A stretch of DNA of 64,000 nucleotides from Peltaster fructicola (GCA_001592805.2 CP051139.1:310001-374000); one strand, 5' to 3'; counted from the first letter of the stretch, positions 33,478 through 43,431 are shown. A program made the numbers and translations. The notes: a model not told the origin generated them from the letters alone.

Positions 33478-34854
33478 ATGGCATACCACCCGCGAGACTC
33501 TTCGAGTCAACTTCCTCTCACGCCGCCCGATTCTGGTTCAGGATATGCATACTCTAGCATGCACTATCCGCGGGAGCAGTACGCCCAGCGCGACATGGCC
33601 TACGACTACCATAACTACATGCCACCACAGCTGGCACCAGTTGCGCCACCATACTCAGCTGCCTACCAGCCAAGCATGTATCAAGCCGCGCCGACCACAC
33701 TTCCATCAATCTCGAGCTACTACGAGCCAGTAGGCGCACCGATTCTGCCACCTATCCGTGTGCAGGACGGACTGCCTTATGACGACTATCGCATGTCTCA
33801 GTACGATTTTTCGCGCGATTCGCAGCCTGTCAAGGAGGAGAAAGCTACAGGAGGAGTGTCGGCAAAGTTGGACTATGATATGGATCGCATGACCGACTTC
33901 GTGGTCTCCACCACTCAGCATATGTATGATCTTCACCTCTCACCCATCTGCTTGCAGGATATTGACATCACTCGAAGCTTCCAGCAGAACGTATCAAGCC
34001 CGCCAGCTTTTAGAAAATGGGTGCACCAAGTCCTCTCGGCTACTCGACTGCCATCAGCTACGATCCTCTTGTCACTACACTACCTCAGCGACCGCCTCAA
34101 GGTCTTTCCTGACTCGGTGCCAACAGGCGAGAACCAGATCTACAGACTCTTGTCAGTCGGTCTGATTCTTGGTAGCAAGTTCCTCGACGACAACACCTTC
34201 ATCAACCGCTCCTGGTCTGATGTCACTGCGATCAAGGTCTCTGAGCTGAACATACTCGAGCTTAAATGGCTGCGTCTGATTGAGTATAACCTACACGTCG
34301 ACGCTTCGTGTGTACAAACATGGTCAGACCTCTGGGTCAAGTTCGACAAGGAGCGCAGCGTTCACGGCGTACGCCTCTCGGCTCTCGATACCAGTGTTGC
34401 TCGTCGTCACGATGCTTCTCGTACTCGTTACTCGCCATATCCGTCACCGTACAGCTCTTCGACTATGTCAAGCCGCACGTTCGACAACTCTGCTCGATCA
34501 CAATACACGAATACTCCTTACAGTGCAGTTGATCCATGGGCACCAACACAGCGAGCATCACCATTCGAGGACTACTACAAGCGCTCTGGCAGTATCAACC
34601 GATATCCTACGCTGACCGACATCGACGACGCCAACCGCCGCTCGCAAGAGCAGTTCCAATCCCGCTATCCAGTCTCACACTCGGCGTACCAGACCTTGGC
34701 AAATGCTCCATACTCAGCAGCTGCCGCGCCTGGCTACGTCCCATGGGAACACTATGGCTGGAACAACATGCACCGCTCTGACTGCGGCTGCACCAACTGT
34801 GCATATCGCAACTGGCGACCTTACGGCTACAACATGGGCACTGTCATGGGATAG
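33478..34854 (+). CDS. Clg1-like PHO85-type (PCL) cyclin
   Basis: Single exon, 458 aa from ATG 33478. The N-terminal third is rich in Pro, Tyr and Gln and disordered. The cyclin box follows at about residues 145-290, with FRKWVHQVLSATRLPSATILLSLHYL, then GLILGSKFLDDNTFINRSW and LNILELKWLRLIEYNL, which is the Pfam Cyclin (PCL) pattern. The C-terminal part is again low complexity, ending in a small Cys cluster (DCGCTNCAYRNW). Family knowledge: these cyclins activate Pho85/PHOA-like kinases in nutrient sensing and morphogenesis; Clg1 in yeast promotes autophagy and lifespan control. The long, pyrimidine-rich leader suggests translational control. The family is secure, the exact orthologue less so. 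Confidence 0.88.
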   Translation: MAYHPRDSSSQLPLTPPDSGSGYAYSSMHYPREQYAQRDMAYDYHNYMPPQLAPVAPPYSAAYQPSMYQAAPTTLPSISSYYEPVGAPILPPIRVQDGLPYDDYRMSQYDFSRDSQPVKEEKATGGVSAKLDYDMDRMTDFVVSTTQHMYDLHLSPICLQDIDITRSFQQNVSSPPAFRKWVHQVLSATRLPSATILLSLHYLSDRLKVFPDSVPTGENQIYRLLSVGLILGSKFLDDNTFINRSWSDVTAIKVSELNILELKWLRLIEYNLHVDASCVQTWSDLWVKFDKERSVHGVRLSALDTSVARRHDASRTRYSPYPSPYSSSTMSSRTFDNSARSQYTNTPYSAVDPWAPTQRASPFEDYYKRSGSINRYPTLTDIDDANRRSQEQFQSRYPVSHSAYQTLANAPYSAAAAPGYVPWEHYGWNNMHRSDCGCTNCAYRNWRPYGYNMGTVMG

Positions 34855-35430
34855 GTGCACCCACTTCCGGTATACCTCTGCTTCTCTGCACATCATGAAC
34901 AAATTGCTTTCAATTCGACATTAGCGTTTTCAACTTTTCCTACCCTACTAGCATGGCTCAACAGGATCAAGACTGGATTTCTTCATCATCATGCGGCGAG
35001 CGTAATACGTGCGACGACACCTTGCACTGGCTCGCCAACTCTTCTGCTTTCACTCGTAACAACCAAAAGAACATGGGAATCATTGTGTTTATTAGCATGG
35101 CGTTGTAATGGAGAGATAAAAAGATTTTTGTTTTTCGAGAAGGACGAGCATCGAAAGCGTCTTGCGTCGCTCGGAAATCGACGAGCTGCTCGCGCTCTTG
35201 CCAGACATACCACGGTTGCTTCAGCTTTCTTCATATCCTTTCACAACACTCATTGATGGGAACGATGCGCAAGATTGGTTTTAGAAACGAAGGCAAATCC
35301 TTCTCATTCGCAGTGGACCTCAGACGTCCTGGGTTCCTCAGATACATCGTGGACTACATACGACCTACTTTAGTCGTTGCAATGCACTTCGAGGCCTTTG
35401 CTGTCTCAGCTTAGCTGCCATATCTGAGCT
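34855..35430. other. Intergenic region between convergent cyclin and isochorismatase genes
   Basis: About 575 bp between two stop codons. A 133-codon ORF (34855-35256) starts directly after the cyclin stop but has no protein character, so it is read as 3' UTR. Nothing else is seen. Confidence 0.5.
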
Positions 35431-36051
35431 TCATTTCACATCGCTGCTTTGAATGATCGTGGCGAACGCATCTCCAAGCTCGTGCATCACCATCTTGGTG
35501 ACCTCTGCGCCAGAGGCGCCAGGGATATCTCGATCACCAACTGCATCCTCGGCAATCAGGACGTCATAACCATAGCGAGCTCCGTCTCTTGCCGTCGTTG
35601 ATACACAAACATGAGCCTGACAGTCAGCAAACGCCGCAAAACTACTTCATAGACTTACCATATAGCCAGTGAGCACGACCTTCTTCAACCCAGTGCTCTT
35701 GAGGTACTCTCCCAAATCGGTATCGGCGAAGGAAGAAGGGTGATGCTTCGAGATCGTCTTCTCGCCATTCTTTGGCTGCAGCTCTGAGAATTCCGTCGCC
35801 AGATCAGTATTTGGAGTGAAGACTGGTGCTCCCTCCGGCGTGCTATGTGTGACGTGCACAACCTTGCCGCCGCCTTTCCTGTACTTGTCGAGCAACGAAG
35901 CGATCGCCTTCCTGGATGATGCTGCGTTCGTCACCTTCAGCTTGCCTTCCGCATACTCGTTCTGGGCGTCGATGATGACCAGGACAGAGTCCTTAGCGGA
36001 GGCATTCGATGGAGATGCACCTACGATCTCACGGAATGATTGAGCAGTCAT
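35431..36051 (-). CDS. Isochorismatase-like cysteine hydrolase
   Basis: Two exons, 35659-36051 and 35431-35616; the 42-nt intron (GTAAGT...CTGACTGTCAG) joins VVLTGYM to [12 protein letters not shown]. The protein has 192 aa, normal for the family. The three catalytic positions are visible: Asp in VIIDAQNEY, Lys in ISKHHPSSF and the nucleophilic Cys in AHVCVST. The cis-peptide loop before the Cys is intact. Members hydrolyse amides or vinyl ethers, e.g. nicotinamide, isochorismate or carbamoyl compounds; in fungi some are secreted to lower host salicylate. No signal peptide is visible here. The substrate cannot be told from the sequence. It is transcribed away from the tRNA gene. Confidence 0.9.
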
Positions 36052-36217
36052 GATTGTTGTGTAGGAGCTGAGACTGTAGAAAGAATAGCGAACCTGTCTC
36101 CTACACTGATCGGCATCATTGAGGTCATGTCATTGCGTGGCGACCCTCGGGCGGAGGGAGGACAGCAGCTGAGGCGAGCGACATAATCAATCAACGGCTG
36201 CTCCCGCAATTCTTTCC

Positions 36218-36289
36218 GGCCGCGTGGCCTAATGGCAAGGCGTTGCTTTCCGGTGGCAAAGATTGCGAGTTCGAGTCTCGTCGCGGTCG
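36218..36289 (+). tRNA. tRNA-Arg (anticodon CCG), no intron
   Basis: The cloverleaf closes well: the acceptor GGCCGCG pairs with CGCGGTC (one G-U), the D stem is GCC/GGC, the anticodon stem TTGCT/GGCAA holds loop TTCCGGT with CCG at positions 34-36, and the T arm is GCGAG-TTCGAGT-CTCGT. The discriminator base is G. It reads the rare-to-moderate CGG arginine codon. A T6 tract follows immediately. Confidence 0.92.
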
Positions 36290-36290
36290 A

Positions 36291-36296
36291 TTTTTT
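36291..36296 (+). terminator. RNA polymerase III T-run terminator
   Basis: Six T residues start two bases after the tRNA-Arg, as expected for Pol III termination. Confidence 0.9.
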
Positions 36297-36423
36297 GTTC
36301 ACACAAGGCACCACTTTGTTGCGAGGCTTCATAAGGGAACCCAGGCAGGTATGGGCTTCCAGCCAGCAGAGATAGCATATAGAGGCGCAGCTCTCAATTC
36401 ACGCTTTTATGAATATCTATGCT

Positions 36424-36893
36424 TCAAAAGGACGAAAGGAAACAGAATGCCAAGCCTGTATCGAGACAGCGAACCGGCAACATAACATGCTCGAGTTCGC
36501 CAAAAGAAAAGACCTCGTAAACGTTCCTTATCGCTCGACCATGCTTATCGTTGTAAAGCTCCGTGAACCCATCGACCTCTTCATCCTGTCCAGGGAGGCT
36601 GTCCAACATGGCATGCAGCCACGTCGCATTGCTCTCGGACAAGTGTGCCATTTTGGCCGATTGCTTCAGCATCTTATTCAGCTGTTTTGATACAATGGCC
36701 TGTGTGGTTGTACCAGGTATTGCACCTGCGCCGTACGGTAGCAGAGGATACACTGAAGTATCAAACATTCCTATGTTTGTCGCTTCTGTTCCGACCGTCT
36801 GGAGAGTACCATCGAGGGTACATTTTGCTCCATAGTCATGAGGTTGTCTAGATGCACTGCCAGAGGCTTCTACGACGCTCTCATAGTCGGACC
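36424..36893 (-). pseudogene. Possible C-terminal fragment of a GMC oxidoreductase
   Basis: An open frame from about 36893 to the stop at 36424 contains DGTLQTVGTEATNIGMFDTS followed by VYPLLPYGAGAIPGTTTQAI. This resembles the end of glucose-methanol-choline oxidoreductases, where (N/D)xxV-x-D-A-S-x-(F/M)-P is followed by a Gly-rich segment and an Ala-Ile helix. No FAD-binding N-terminus is found upstream, and a stop precedes the frame, so this is a remnant or a mis-assembled 3' exon. The last 50 residues have no counterpart that I know. It lies 130 bp downstream of the tRNA gene, on the other strand. The family call is tentative. Confidence 0.35.
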
Positions 36894-36933
36894 CTGCCCG
36901 CAGGGTGGATCACTGATCGAGATCGTCCATAAC

Positions 36934-37559
36934 TTAGCTCATGTCGTTTCCCTCGAGATCCAGATCATCTGTCGGTGGCAGTCGTGAACAGACAACTCCG
37001 TATTGCGCAGCCTCAGTCCTCGTGTGATTAGGACACATTGGAATTGAATTGCGTGGTTTAGCAGACGCCTTCGATCGTCGTGCCAATCCGTCCAGCAGAG
37101 TGATGTTGTCCAGCTCGTAGTTGTTACGGTAGTAGCGTTCCACATTCTGAAGGCGTTATTGGTGCATGGCGCTTGTGATTCTGCGCTGTTAATCACAGCT
37201 GTCGAAGGTGTCTTGATGCTGCGCTGCGTGGTGATTGATAGAATTGGTGGCAAATGTATGCTCACCCGGCAACAGTGTTTGTCTTTGCGATTGAACATCC
37301 TTCGACGATACATGGCTGCCAACACGAAGATGTGACGACATGAGTGCCTGAACAGTCTGTTTCGGTCAATTTGACGCAGTGAGAAGAAACTCCCCGACCT
37401 GATTTGTGTAGAGAATCCTCGAGGCACTTCGATAACCTTGCATTGAGGAAAGATCAGCTCAACAATGGTCAGACAGATCTTGCGAACAGCCCAGACTAGT
37501 CCTGCTTGTGACCATCCCGGCATTAGAGGTAGTCGTTCGACCAGTCCTTCTCGAGGCAT
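36934..37559 (-). CDS. Doubtful two-exon small gene or 3' exons of the neighbouring orphan gene
   Basis: A GTGAGC donor at 37265 and an AG at 37147 join KDKHCCR to NVERYYRNNYELDNITLLDG in frame; the second exon (36934-37146) reads like real protein and ends DLDLEGNDMS-stop. Going upstream, the frame stays open to ATG 37559 and overlaps the end of the 707-codon gene in another frame. It could be an alternative 3' end of that gene or an independent 168-aa protein. No family is recognised. Confidence 0.25.
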
Positions 37560-39582
37560 CAGTCGATGGTCCAGCACTCGGCAAGACTACGGCAGGATAT
37601 TGAGACTGCATCATGCCAGTGAATGGTTCGTCTGCTTGCCTTGGTTGCAGGGCGACTCCGGCAGCCATCGGTACGGCGGAGGTGGCAGCCATTCTCTGCC
37701 CATCGGACATGTTGTCCAACAGAGACAGTGGACCGTTAGGCATGTGCCGGGTAGCTTGCTGCAAGAGTGCATTGGCCATGGGCATGCCACTGTGCAGTAG
37801 TTGTGCCGCACACAGTTCCAAGGTTAGCTGGCGATCTCTTAACTGCTGTCTGAGATCGTCGATCTCCCATTGGGCCATCATAAGTGACACATACGAGTCC
37901 TGATCTGCGACATTACTAGTTTCTGGATTGTTCTGAATTGCTTCAATGCTTGTAGTGGGCGTAATAGCGACATGTACCGGCAGATGAAGAGCTCTAGGCA
38001 GCTGTACTGGTGTTGGCACAAGTCTAGTCTCCGTATGATCCACCGGTTGGGAAGCTTTTCTGATGAGATCTGGCGGAGAGCTACCCGGTCGTGCCTCGCG
38101 TGAAAGAAGAACATATTTCTGCACGTCACTGAGCCTTTGCCAAGTCTTTACACCATCATGAGGGGTTCGAAAGATCTCGTAGGTTCCTGGGTCGATATAG
38201 TGTACATCGCAGCAGTACTGATGTGCTTCTCGGGTAGCTTCCTTGCGCTCGGCCTTAGTCCTAGGGTCGTTGTTCTGAGGTATGATCTGAATATATCTGA
38301 GACAGATGTTGCACCAGATGGCGTCGTGGTGATTCTCTATGGCTCTTGTGATACCCGAGATATTCGTAGCTGTCGCCCCTGGACAAATGACGCAACAATA
38401 TAGAGAACTACTTGTAGGTTTTTTCCGTCGTTTTTTCCGTCCTTCATCTGAGCCGCCAACCTGATGCGCAGCTCCTCCTACATCACCGTCGTCTCCTCTT
38501 GAAGGACTTCTGCAACGTTTCTCGTTTCTGGCTGCCTTGCCGCCTTGTGGGCTCGTACCATGAGACATGTCTCCTGTCGTGCCATTTGTGCTCCCTGAAC
38601 ACGTCACCATGTGCGGTGATGCACGATATGGCAGCGTTGCAGCTTCTCCTGAATGCGAACTGCGAGGATTGTCGCAAGGCTTGTGGGTGTTTATCGATGG
38701 CAATGGTGGACATGCTGTGTTAGGGACTGCATCCGAGCAACTGGCAGTGGCTTTCGTATGGTCTTGATATGTCGTTGACTGGCTTAAAGAGGAAGAGCAT
38801 ACTGCTGGGGTAGAATAAGCCAGATTTAGCTGTGTGTCGCTCACATAGGCTGCCTCGATCGCTCCAAGAGCCGAACTGGGCACGCCGTGAACGTCACGCA
38901 GGGTATCAGTAGTTGTCTGAGGAGGAACGTCTTCAAGCTGTAGAGGTGGGTGGTCAATCAACGAGAGCTTGTTGGTCGGAGTCCAGGTCCCACAAACTCC
39001 ATGCTTTGCTTCTCTAGCTCGCTCATGCATGATGATGTGAAATGCTTTCGAGGAGTACTTGCTCTCTATTAAGGGCGTTGATGGAGACAGAAGTACCGAC
39101 ACATGTAGTGTCTGTTCTGCAGCAATCTGCCAAATGGCAGAGGATGACTGCTTCTCAAGTATATGCAGTCTAAGCCTGGCATGTTTAGAGCCATCCTTGG
39201 CCTCGAAATACAATCCATAGAGTCGTGCTCTCAACTCTGAGAGCTGTCCAGTTGTGAGGCATCTTCGATTCCAAGCTGCGAATAGGGCCAGCTCAATGCC
39301 TTGGCTTGGTCCAATGTAGGACTGCTTAGTAGGATGAAGCTGACCATTTGGTAGGCTCCAGCATCGATCAGATCTCATGTGGTCCAGAAAGAATACAGGT
39401 TGTGCAAAATCGTCCTGACAGAAGGGGCAAGAGACAGTAATGACAGCCTTGTCCACTGTGCTCAGTTGCAGTCGTGGTTTCACAGATTTGAGCATTCCAT
39501 CCGTCTCTTGTGGTGGTGGCTTTGTAATTTGAGTGGAGGAGTTTGAGTGAACGGAGGCAGAGAACGCTGTGACAATAGCCAT
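37459..39582 (-). CDS. Orphan C2HC/zinc-finger-like protein, 707 aa
   Basis: Single open frame from ATG 39582. Near the N-terminus is C-x2-C-x12-H-x5-C (SCPFCQDDF...LDHMRSDRCW, residues 51-75), a probable zinc finger. A second Cys/His cluster lies at about residues 394-431 (YCCVICPG...IENHHDAIWCNICLRYI). Between them is Ser/Thr/Pro-rich sequence with a nuclear-localisation-like basic run (EGRKKRRKKP, about residue 380), and after them a Gln/Leu-rich helical region. I know no named family; the layout suggests a nuclear, nucleic-acid-binding protein. Its setting (tRNA, gene fragments) and lack of a known family suggest a lineage-specific gene. The C-terminus may continue by splicing into the doubtful exons downstream. 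Confidence 0.6.
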   Translation of the reverse strand: MAIVTAFSASVHSNSSTQITKPPPQETDGMLKSVKPRLQLSTVDKAVITVSCPFCQDDFAQPVFFLDHMRSDRCWSLPNGQLHPTKQSYIGPSQGIELALFAAWNRRCLTTGQLSELRARLYGLYFEAKDGSKHARLRLHILEKQSSSAIWQIAAEQTLHVSVLLSPSTPLIESKYSSKAFHIIMHERAREAKHGVCGTWTPTNKLSLIDHPPLQLEDVPPQTTTDTLRDVHGVPSSALGAIEAAYVSDTQLNLAYSTPAVCSSSLSQSTTYQDHTKATASCSDAVPNTACPPLPSINTHKPCDNPRSSHSGEAATLPYRASPHMVTCSGSTNGTTGDMSHGTSPQGGKAARNEKRCRSPSRGDDGDVGGAAHQVGGSDEGRKKRRKKPTSSSLYCCVICPGATATNISGITRAIENHHDAIWCNICLRYIQIIPQNNDPRTKAERKEATREAHQYCCDVHYIDPGTYEIFRTPHDGVKTWQRLSDVQKYVLLSREARPGSSPPDLIRKASQPVDHTETRLVPTPVQLPRALHLPVHVAITPTTSIEAIQNNPETSNVADQDSYVSLMMAQWEIDDLRQQLRDRQLTLELCAAQLLHSGMPMANALLQQATRHMPNGPLSLLDNMSDGQRMAATSAVPMAAGVALQPRQADEPFTGMMQSQYPAVVLPSAGPSTDASRRTGRTTTSNAGMVTSRTSLGCSQDLSDHC

Positions 39583-40303
39583 GTTGTCGGGCTGGTGACA
39601 ATCTCGTAATGCTGGAATTGTCTGGTGCGTAGGGAGAAGGACTCGGTAGTCGATGATAAGGCAACGAGCTCGCCTCGTTATTCCGATGGAGTGTCGAGTC
39701 GTTCTTAGGTGTAGCGAGCAATATAGATGCTTTCGATAGCTGCAGGGTATGCGGACGTCGTTTTCACCTCCTGCAAGGTTAGCTAGATGATGGGATCGTA
39801 TAGGCGATCTTCATTCATCGTTGACATCTGAGCTTGCAGGTCTTGGTTAGGAAGTTGAAGTATTGCCGCAGTATCAAATCGTCTCACAACGGAGAGATGT
39901 AAGCACGCTGGGTGGAAGTAGCGAGACGAAGCACCGTGTCTTATGCACTCGGAACCAAGCAGCACGCGAGCATTCTGTTTGACGATCGGGAGAAATGTTT
40001 CGCTTGTGAAAGTGGCGTATGCGTTGGGCATACAGCAGCTCGAGGATTCTGACCAGGGGTGGTCAGTAGCAGAAAGCTTATGAGCAGCTCACATCCCACT
40101 TGGAAGCTTGAAAGTAGATATTGAGTCGTCATACCCTCCGAGCTACGTGCCCAATACCAATCGATTGTGGCTGTGATGTGCTACTGCAGAATATTCATGT
40201 ACGCTCTGCCAGAGTGCACACATTTGTTGCCTTGCTGTAGCTGTGGCACATGTATGCTCATACGAACGAAATGATGCTTCAGAGACTGCGGCTCTCTTGG
40301 CAC
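39583..40303. other. Intergenic region with one coding-like 82-codon ORF
   Basis: Between the orphan gene and NHA1. On the minus strand, 39783-40031 encodes ...CIRHGASSRYFHPACLHLS..., where FHPAC with the upstream Cys resembles the zinc-ligand end of PARP-, PHD- or LIM-type fingers. A canonical 46-nt intron (GTGAGC, CTGAC branch, CAG) lies just upstream but does not join it to a long exon. It could be a gene remnant. Otherwise nothing is recognisable. Confidence 0.3.
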
Positions 40304-41818
40304 TTATGACGTCTGGCTGTGGTCCACTGCACCATAGCCTTCCTCTGAATCCTCGTCGTCGTGATTCATGCCAACAAGAGGATCTGTCTCGCCGGCGAGT
40401 AAGGCAGCTCGTTTGTCCTTTGGCCTGCGGAAATGGCCAACAATGCTGAGCACCAGTACAGACAAACCATGCACGAGCGTCGAGCTCATGACAGTGAAGC
40501 ACACAATCGGCCAGACGATCTGCAATGCCTTCTCTCGTGGTGTCCATGGTGGTTCTCCTATATCTGGCTTCGGCAGTGGCTCAGCAGTCCCTGTCTCCAG
40601 TATAGCGCGAGCTTCGATGGCAAGAAACAGTCCACCTAGACCCATAGGACCGAAGTGACCGCAAAAGAATGCCTCGCGCCAGGTGTGGATATGTGGAATG
40701 AAGCGATAAAGAGCCATGATGACGGGTATTCTGCGAAGCAGCAGCACTAGAACCACAAATGCGAGCAGACGTGGAATCGTGACGTACGGTTGAAGTTCTT
40801 GTGGTGCGAAGTTTTGCCAGGGTATGATGGCACCCAGGTAGACAAACATGGCGCTGTTGAGCATCAGATCGATGATCTGTGGTAATTTTGTCTCTGCGGT
40901 CTCCTCACTGAACCAGCCGTCGCGAGAGAAGCCATAACCACATCCGAAGGACACCAGAAAGTCGTCAGCGCCCAGGATGCTGCCAATGCCGACACTGAGG
41001 AGGGCCAGCAGCAGGTAGAAGGTCAAGAAGCCAGATCGGGCTACGTACTCATGCTTGACGCTGAATCTCAGGATCCTATTGAACGCCGTACCGATTGAGA
41101 CGCCAACGACGATGCTGAATGCGCACTGCCAGAGTATGGTGATGAGAAACCATTCCTTGATAGCCTCGCCAACGGACGATTTCGTGAGCAGGAACAGTCC
41201 GATGTACAGGAAAGGAAAGCTAGTGCCGTCGTTACAACCTGTTTCCACTGAGAGCAGTTCTTTGATCCTCTTGGGCACCCTTTCGCTGAACTGGCTGTTC
41301 GATAATATCGATGCTGCAAGGACAGGATCTGTGGGTGTGAGGCATGCTGCAACAACCAAAGCGATGGTGAAAGACGTCTTGAAGATCAGCATGACCAGTG
41401 TCGCACTGACTAGCCAGCCAACAGTCATGACGGGTCCTAGCATCATAGCCAGTGACTTCCAGTGTTTGCCCATGTAGTATGCCGGCAGCTCAACACCAAC
41501 GGCAAACACCTGGATGCCAACGATAACTCTCGTGGCCTCTTGGACGACATCGTCACCCCATCCCCAGCCGCCGACCTCTGAATCTCCAGGCATTGAGATC
41601 TCGCCATGGCAGCCATTGGCACCACAGAAATTCGGTGTCACCCAGCCAAGCACTTGTGGCCCGACGATGATGCCAAGAACCAGAGCTATCGGCGGCTCGC
41701 TGAGGTGGAGGCGGTTTCTGATGAATTTCTCGAAGAGCACGTAGTTAATGAGGAAGAAGGAGAGCGTGAGGTAGCTGATGTGCGATGGCGTAAGTTCGAG
41801 CTGCTCCCAATGGCCCAT
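40304..41818 (-). CDS. NHA1: Plasma-membrane Na+(K+)/H+ antiporter, NHA1/SOD2 family
   Basis: Single exon, 504 aa from ATG 41818 (the frame extends upstream without an ATG). Twelve or so hydrophobic segments are visible. Family hallmarks are present: LTPTDPVLAASI (the TDP cation-site motif) and ETGCNDGTSFPF (the NDG motif), plus GADDFLVSFGCGYGF and HFGPMGLGGLF. The family usually has ESGxNDG; here the second residue is Thr. The cytoplasmic tail is short, as in Schizosaccharomyces Sod2 and unlike the roughly 550-residue tail of yeast Nha1. It ends in an acidic, Asp/Glu-rich stretch. The role is export of Na+, Li+ or K+ in exchange for protons, hence salt tolerance and pH homeostasis. It is divergently transcribed from the monooxygenase gene over 299 bp. 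Confidence 0.93.
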   Translation of the reverse strand: MGHWEQLELTPSHISYLTLSFFLINYVLFEKFIRNRLHLSEPPIALVLGIIVGPQVLGWVTPNFCGANGCHGEISMPGDSEVGGWGWGDDVVQEATRVIVGIQVFAVGVELPAYYMGKHWKSLAMMLGPVMTVGWLVSATLVMLIFKTSFTIALVVAACLTPTDPVLAASILSNSQFSERVPKRIKELLSVETGCNDGTSFPFLYIGLFLLTKSSVGEAIKEWFLITILWQCAFSIVVGVSIGTAFNRILRFSVKHEYVARSGFLTFYLLLALLSVGIGSILGADDFLVSFGCGYGFSRDGWFSEETAETKLPQIIDLMLNSAMFVYLGAIIPWQNFAPQELQPYVTIPRLLAFVVLVLLLRRIPVIMALYRFIPHIHTWREAFFCGHFGPMGLGGLFLAIEARAILETGTAEPLPKPDIGEPPWTPREKALQIVWPIVCFTVMSSTLVHGLSVLVLSIVGHFRRPKDKRAALLAGETDPLVGMNHDDEDSEEGYGAVDHSQTS

Positions 41819-42117
41819 CTTGGCAACGACAAGCGAGATTGGGTCGTTGTGCTGGAAGCTCAAGCTATCTTGCACCTGTTATCTCGTGCTGAGTGGAAGC
41901 TAGATCTATGAGCGAGGCAGGGCAGCATGTCTGCAAGAACAAATGATCGCTTTTGATGAAATGCGAGATGTCATCATGGCGGAAGCTTGTTTTTATGGAA
42001 GCTATGCGGAAAAGTGGAGCACGATGCTTGAGCTGACAGTCACATCCAGAGAGCACTATTGTACTTCATGCCAAGCCTATAGGTATCGTCGACGACCGAG
42101 TCAGTAGATGGCGAGGG

Positions 42118-43431
42118 ATGACGACCACGAATACGGAAGCTGAAGACTTCACAGTCGCGATCATAGGAGGAGGACTATGTGGTATCGCATTGGCACTCGC
42201 TCTGACCAAAAGATCGGTACCCTACCGTTTGTATGAAGCCCGATCGTCGTTCACAGAGATTGGAGCAGGTATCAACATAGGACCAAACACGCTGAAGGCT
42301 TTCGAGGCGATCGATCCATTTCTCGGAGATGCAATCTATGTGATGTGTAGTCGAAATCCTGCTCCGAAGGAGAACGTGTGGATGCAGATACGGTATGGTG
42401 CAAAGACGGCTAAGCATGCAGACTACGAGTTGATTACTGAGCTCATGGCGCCGCCGACTGGCAACATGGCAGCGCATCGCAATGACCTGCTGAGCCTCTT
42501 AGCCAGCCGCTTACCACAAGGTGTAGCTTCCTTCGACAAAAAGCTGGTCACTATTGACCAAACTGACTCGAACGTGACTTTGGATTTCGAGGATGGCACC
42601 TCTGCGACTGCAAGTGTTGCGATAGCATGTGATGGCATCCACTCCTCAGCGAGACGAGCCATACTTGGCTTGGACGATCCTGCTTCAGTACCACATTTCG
42701 TTCACGATGGTGCTTATCGTGCCATGATTCCAGTCCGAGATATGCAGGCTTTGCTCGGAGAGGAGAATGGCCGTATGAGTCAGGTGCTGCTTGGGCCAAA
42801 TGGGTACATCATTATGTATGCTGTTGCTGGAGGAGGCAATATGAACGTCGGATTGTGGTTCCGTACTCCTGAGCAGTGGACCAGCAAAGAATGGGTCAAA
42901 CCACATCAACGCTCAGAAATGCTGAAGGATTTCGGTCAGTGGGGTGAGGTAGCTCACAAGATCATGGACATGATACCAGATCCATCTTTTTGGGCTACGC
43001 ATTGTCATCAGAAGCAGCCAGACCATCCGTTTGTGGGCAGAGTCTGCCTCACAGGCGACAGCGCCCATAGCATGCCTCCTCATCAAGGTGCTGGAGCTGG
43101 ACAGGCCATGGAGGATGCGTATGTTCTAGCCGAAGTACTGTCGAAGCTAGACAGCACAGAGAATTCTCCATCGTCGGTACGATGTGCTTTCGAGGCGTTT
43201 GAGGTTATTCGACAAACTCGCTCGCAGGAAGTGCTACAGTCCAGTGTCCAGGCTATGCAATTCTGGTCAGACTTCCATGACTATAAGAAGACAGACGAGC
43301 AGGTCGCCGCCTTCACGCAAGCAGCTGAAGAACGATTTGTGCCCCTGTGGAAGCACGATTTGATCGCGGATGGTAGAGCTGTGCAAGAGGAATATCAAAG
43401 ACGGATAGATGGAGCTCGTTGTAGCTGCTGA
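42118..43431 (+). CDS. FAD-dependent aromatic monooxygenase (salicylate hydroxylase-like)
   Basis: Single exon, 437 aa. It carries the three signatures of class A flavoprotein hydroxylases: GxGxxG (IIGGGLCGIALAL, residues 14-26), the DG motif (ACDGIHSSARR) and the GD motif (CLTGDSAHSMPPHQGAGAGQ) that binds the FAD ribityl chain. The closest general match is the fungal salicylate 1-monooxygenase/6-hydroxynicotinate group. No signal peptide or membrane anchor is visible, so the protein is cytosolic. It would use NAD(P)H and O2 to hydroxylate, often with decarboxylation, a phenolic acid. No other aromatic-degradation gene is adjacent, so the substrate remains open. The isochorismatase-like gene 6 kb away is the only loosely related function in the window. 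Confidence 0.9.
   Translation: MTTTNTEAEDFTVAIIGGGLCGIALALALTKRSVPYRLYEARSSFTEIGAGINIGPNTLKAFEAIDPFLGDAIYVMCSRNPAPKENVWMQIRYGAKTAKHADYELITELMAPPTGNMAAHRNDLLSLLASRLPQGVASFDKKLVTIDQTDSNVTLDFEDGTSATASVAIACDGIHSSARRAILGLDDPASVPHFVHDGAYRAMIPVRDMQALLGEENGRMSQVLLGPNGYIIMYAVAGGGNMNVGLWFRTPEQWTSKEWVKPHQRSEMLKDFGQWGEVAHKIMDMIPDPSFWATHCHQKQPDHPFVGRVCLTGDSAHSMPPHQGAGAGQAMEDAYVLAEVLSKLDSTENSPSSVRCAFEAFEVIRQTRSQEVLQSSVQAMQFWSDFHDYKKTDEQVAAFTQAAEERFVPLWKHDLIADGRAVQEEYQRRIDGARCSC

Noticed and set aside
34855-35256. 133-codon ORF directly after the cyclin stop
   Set aside because: No protein character; read as 3' UTR.
42118-43431. Link of the FAD monooxygenase and isochorismatase-like gene into a salicylate-degradation cluster
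   Set aside because: They lie 6 kb apart with unrelated genes between, and neither has a substrate-specific feature; no further pathway gene is present.
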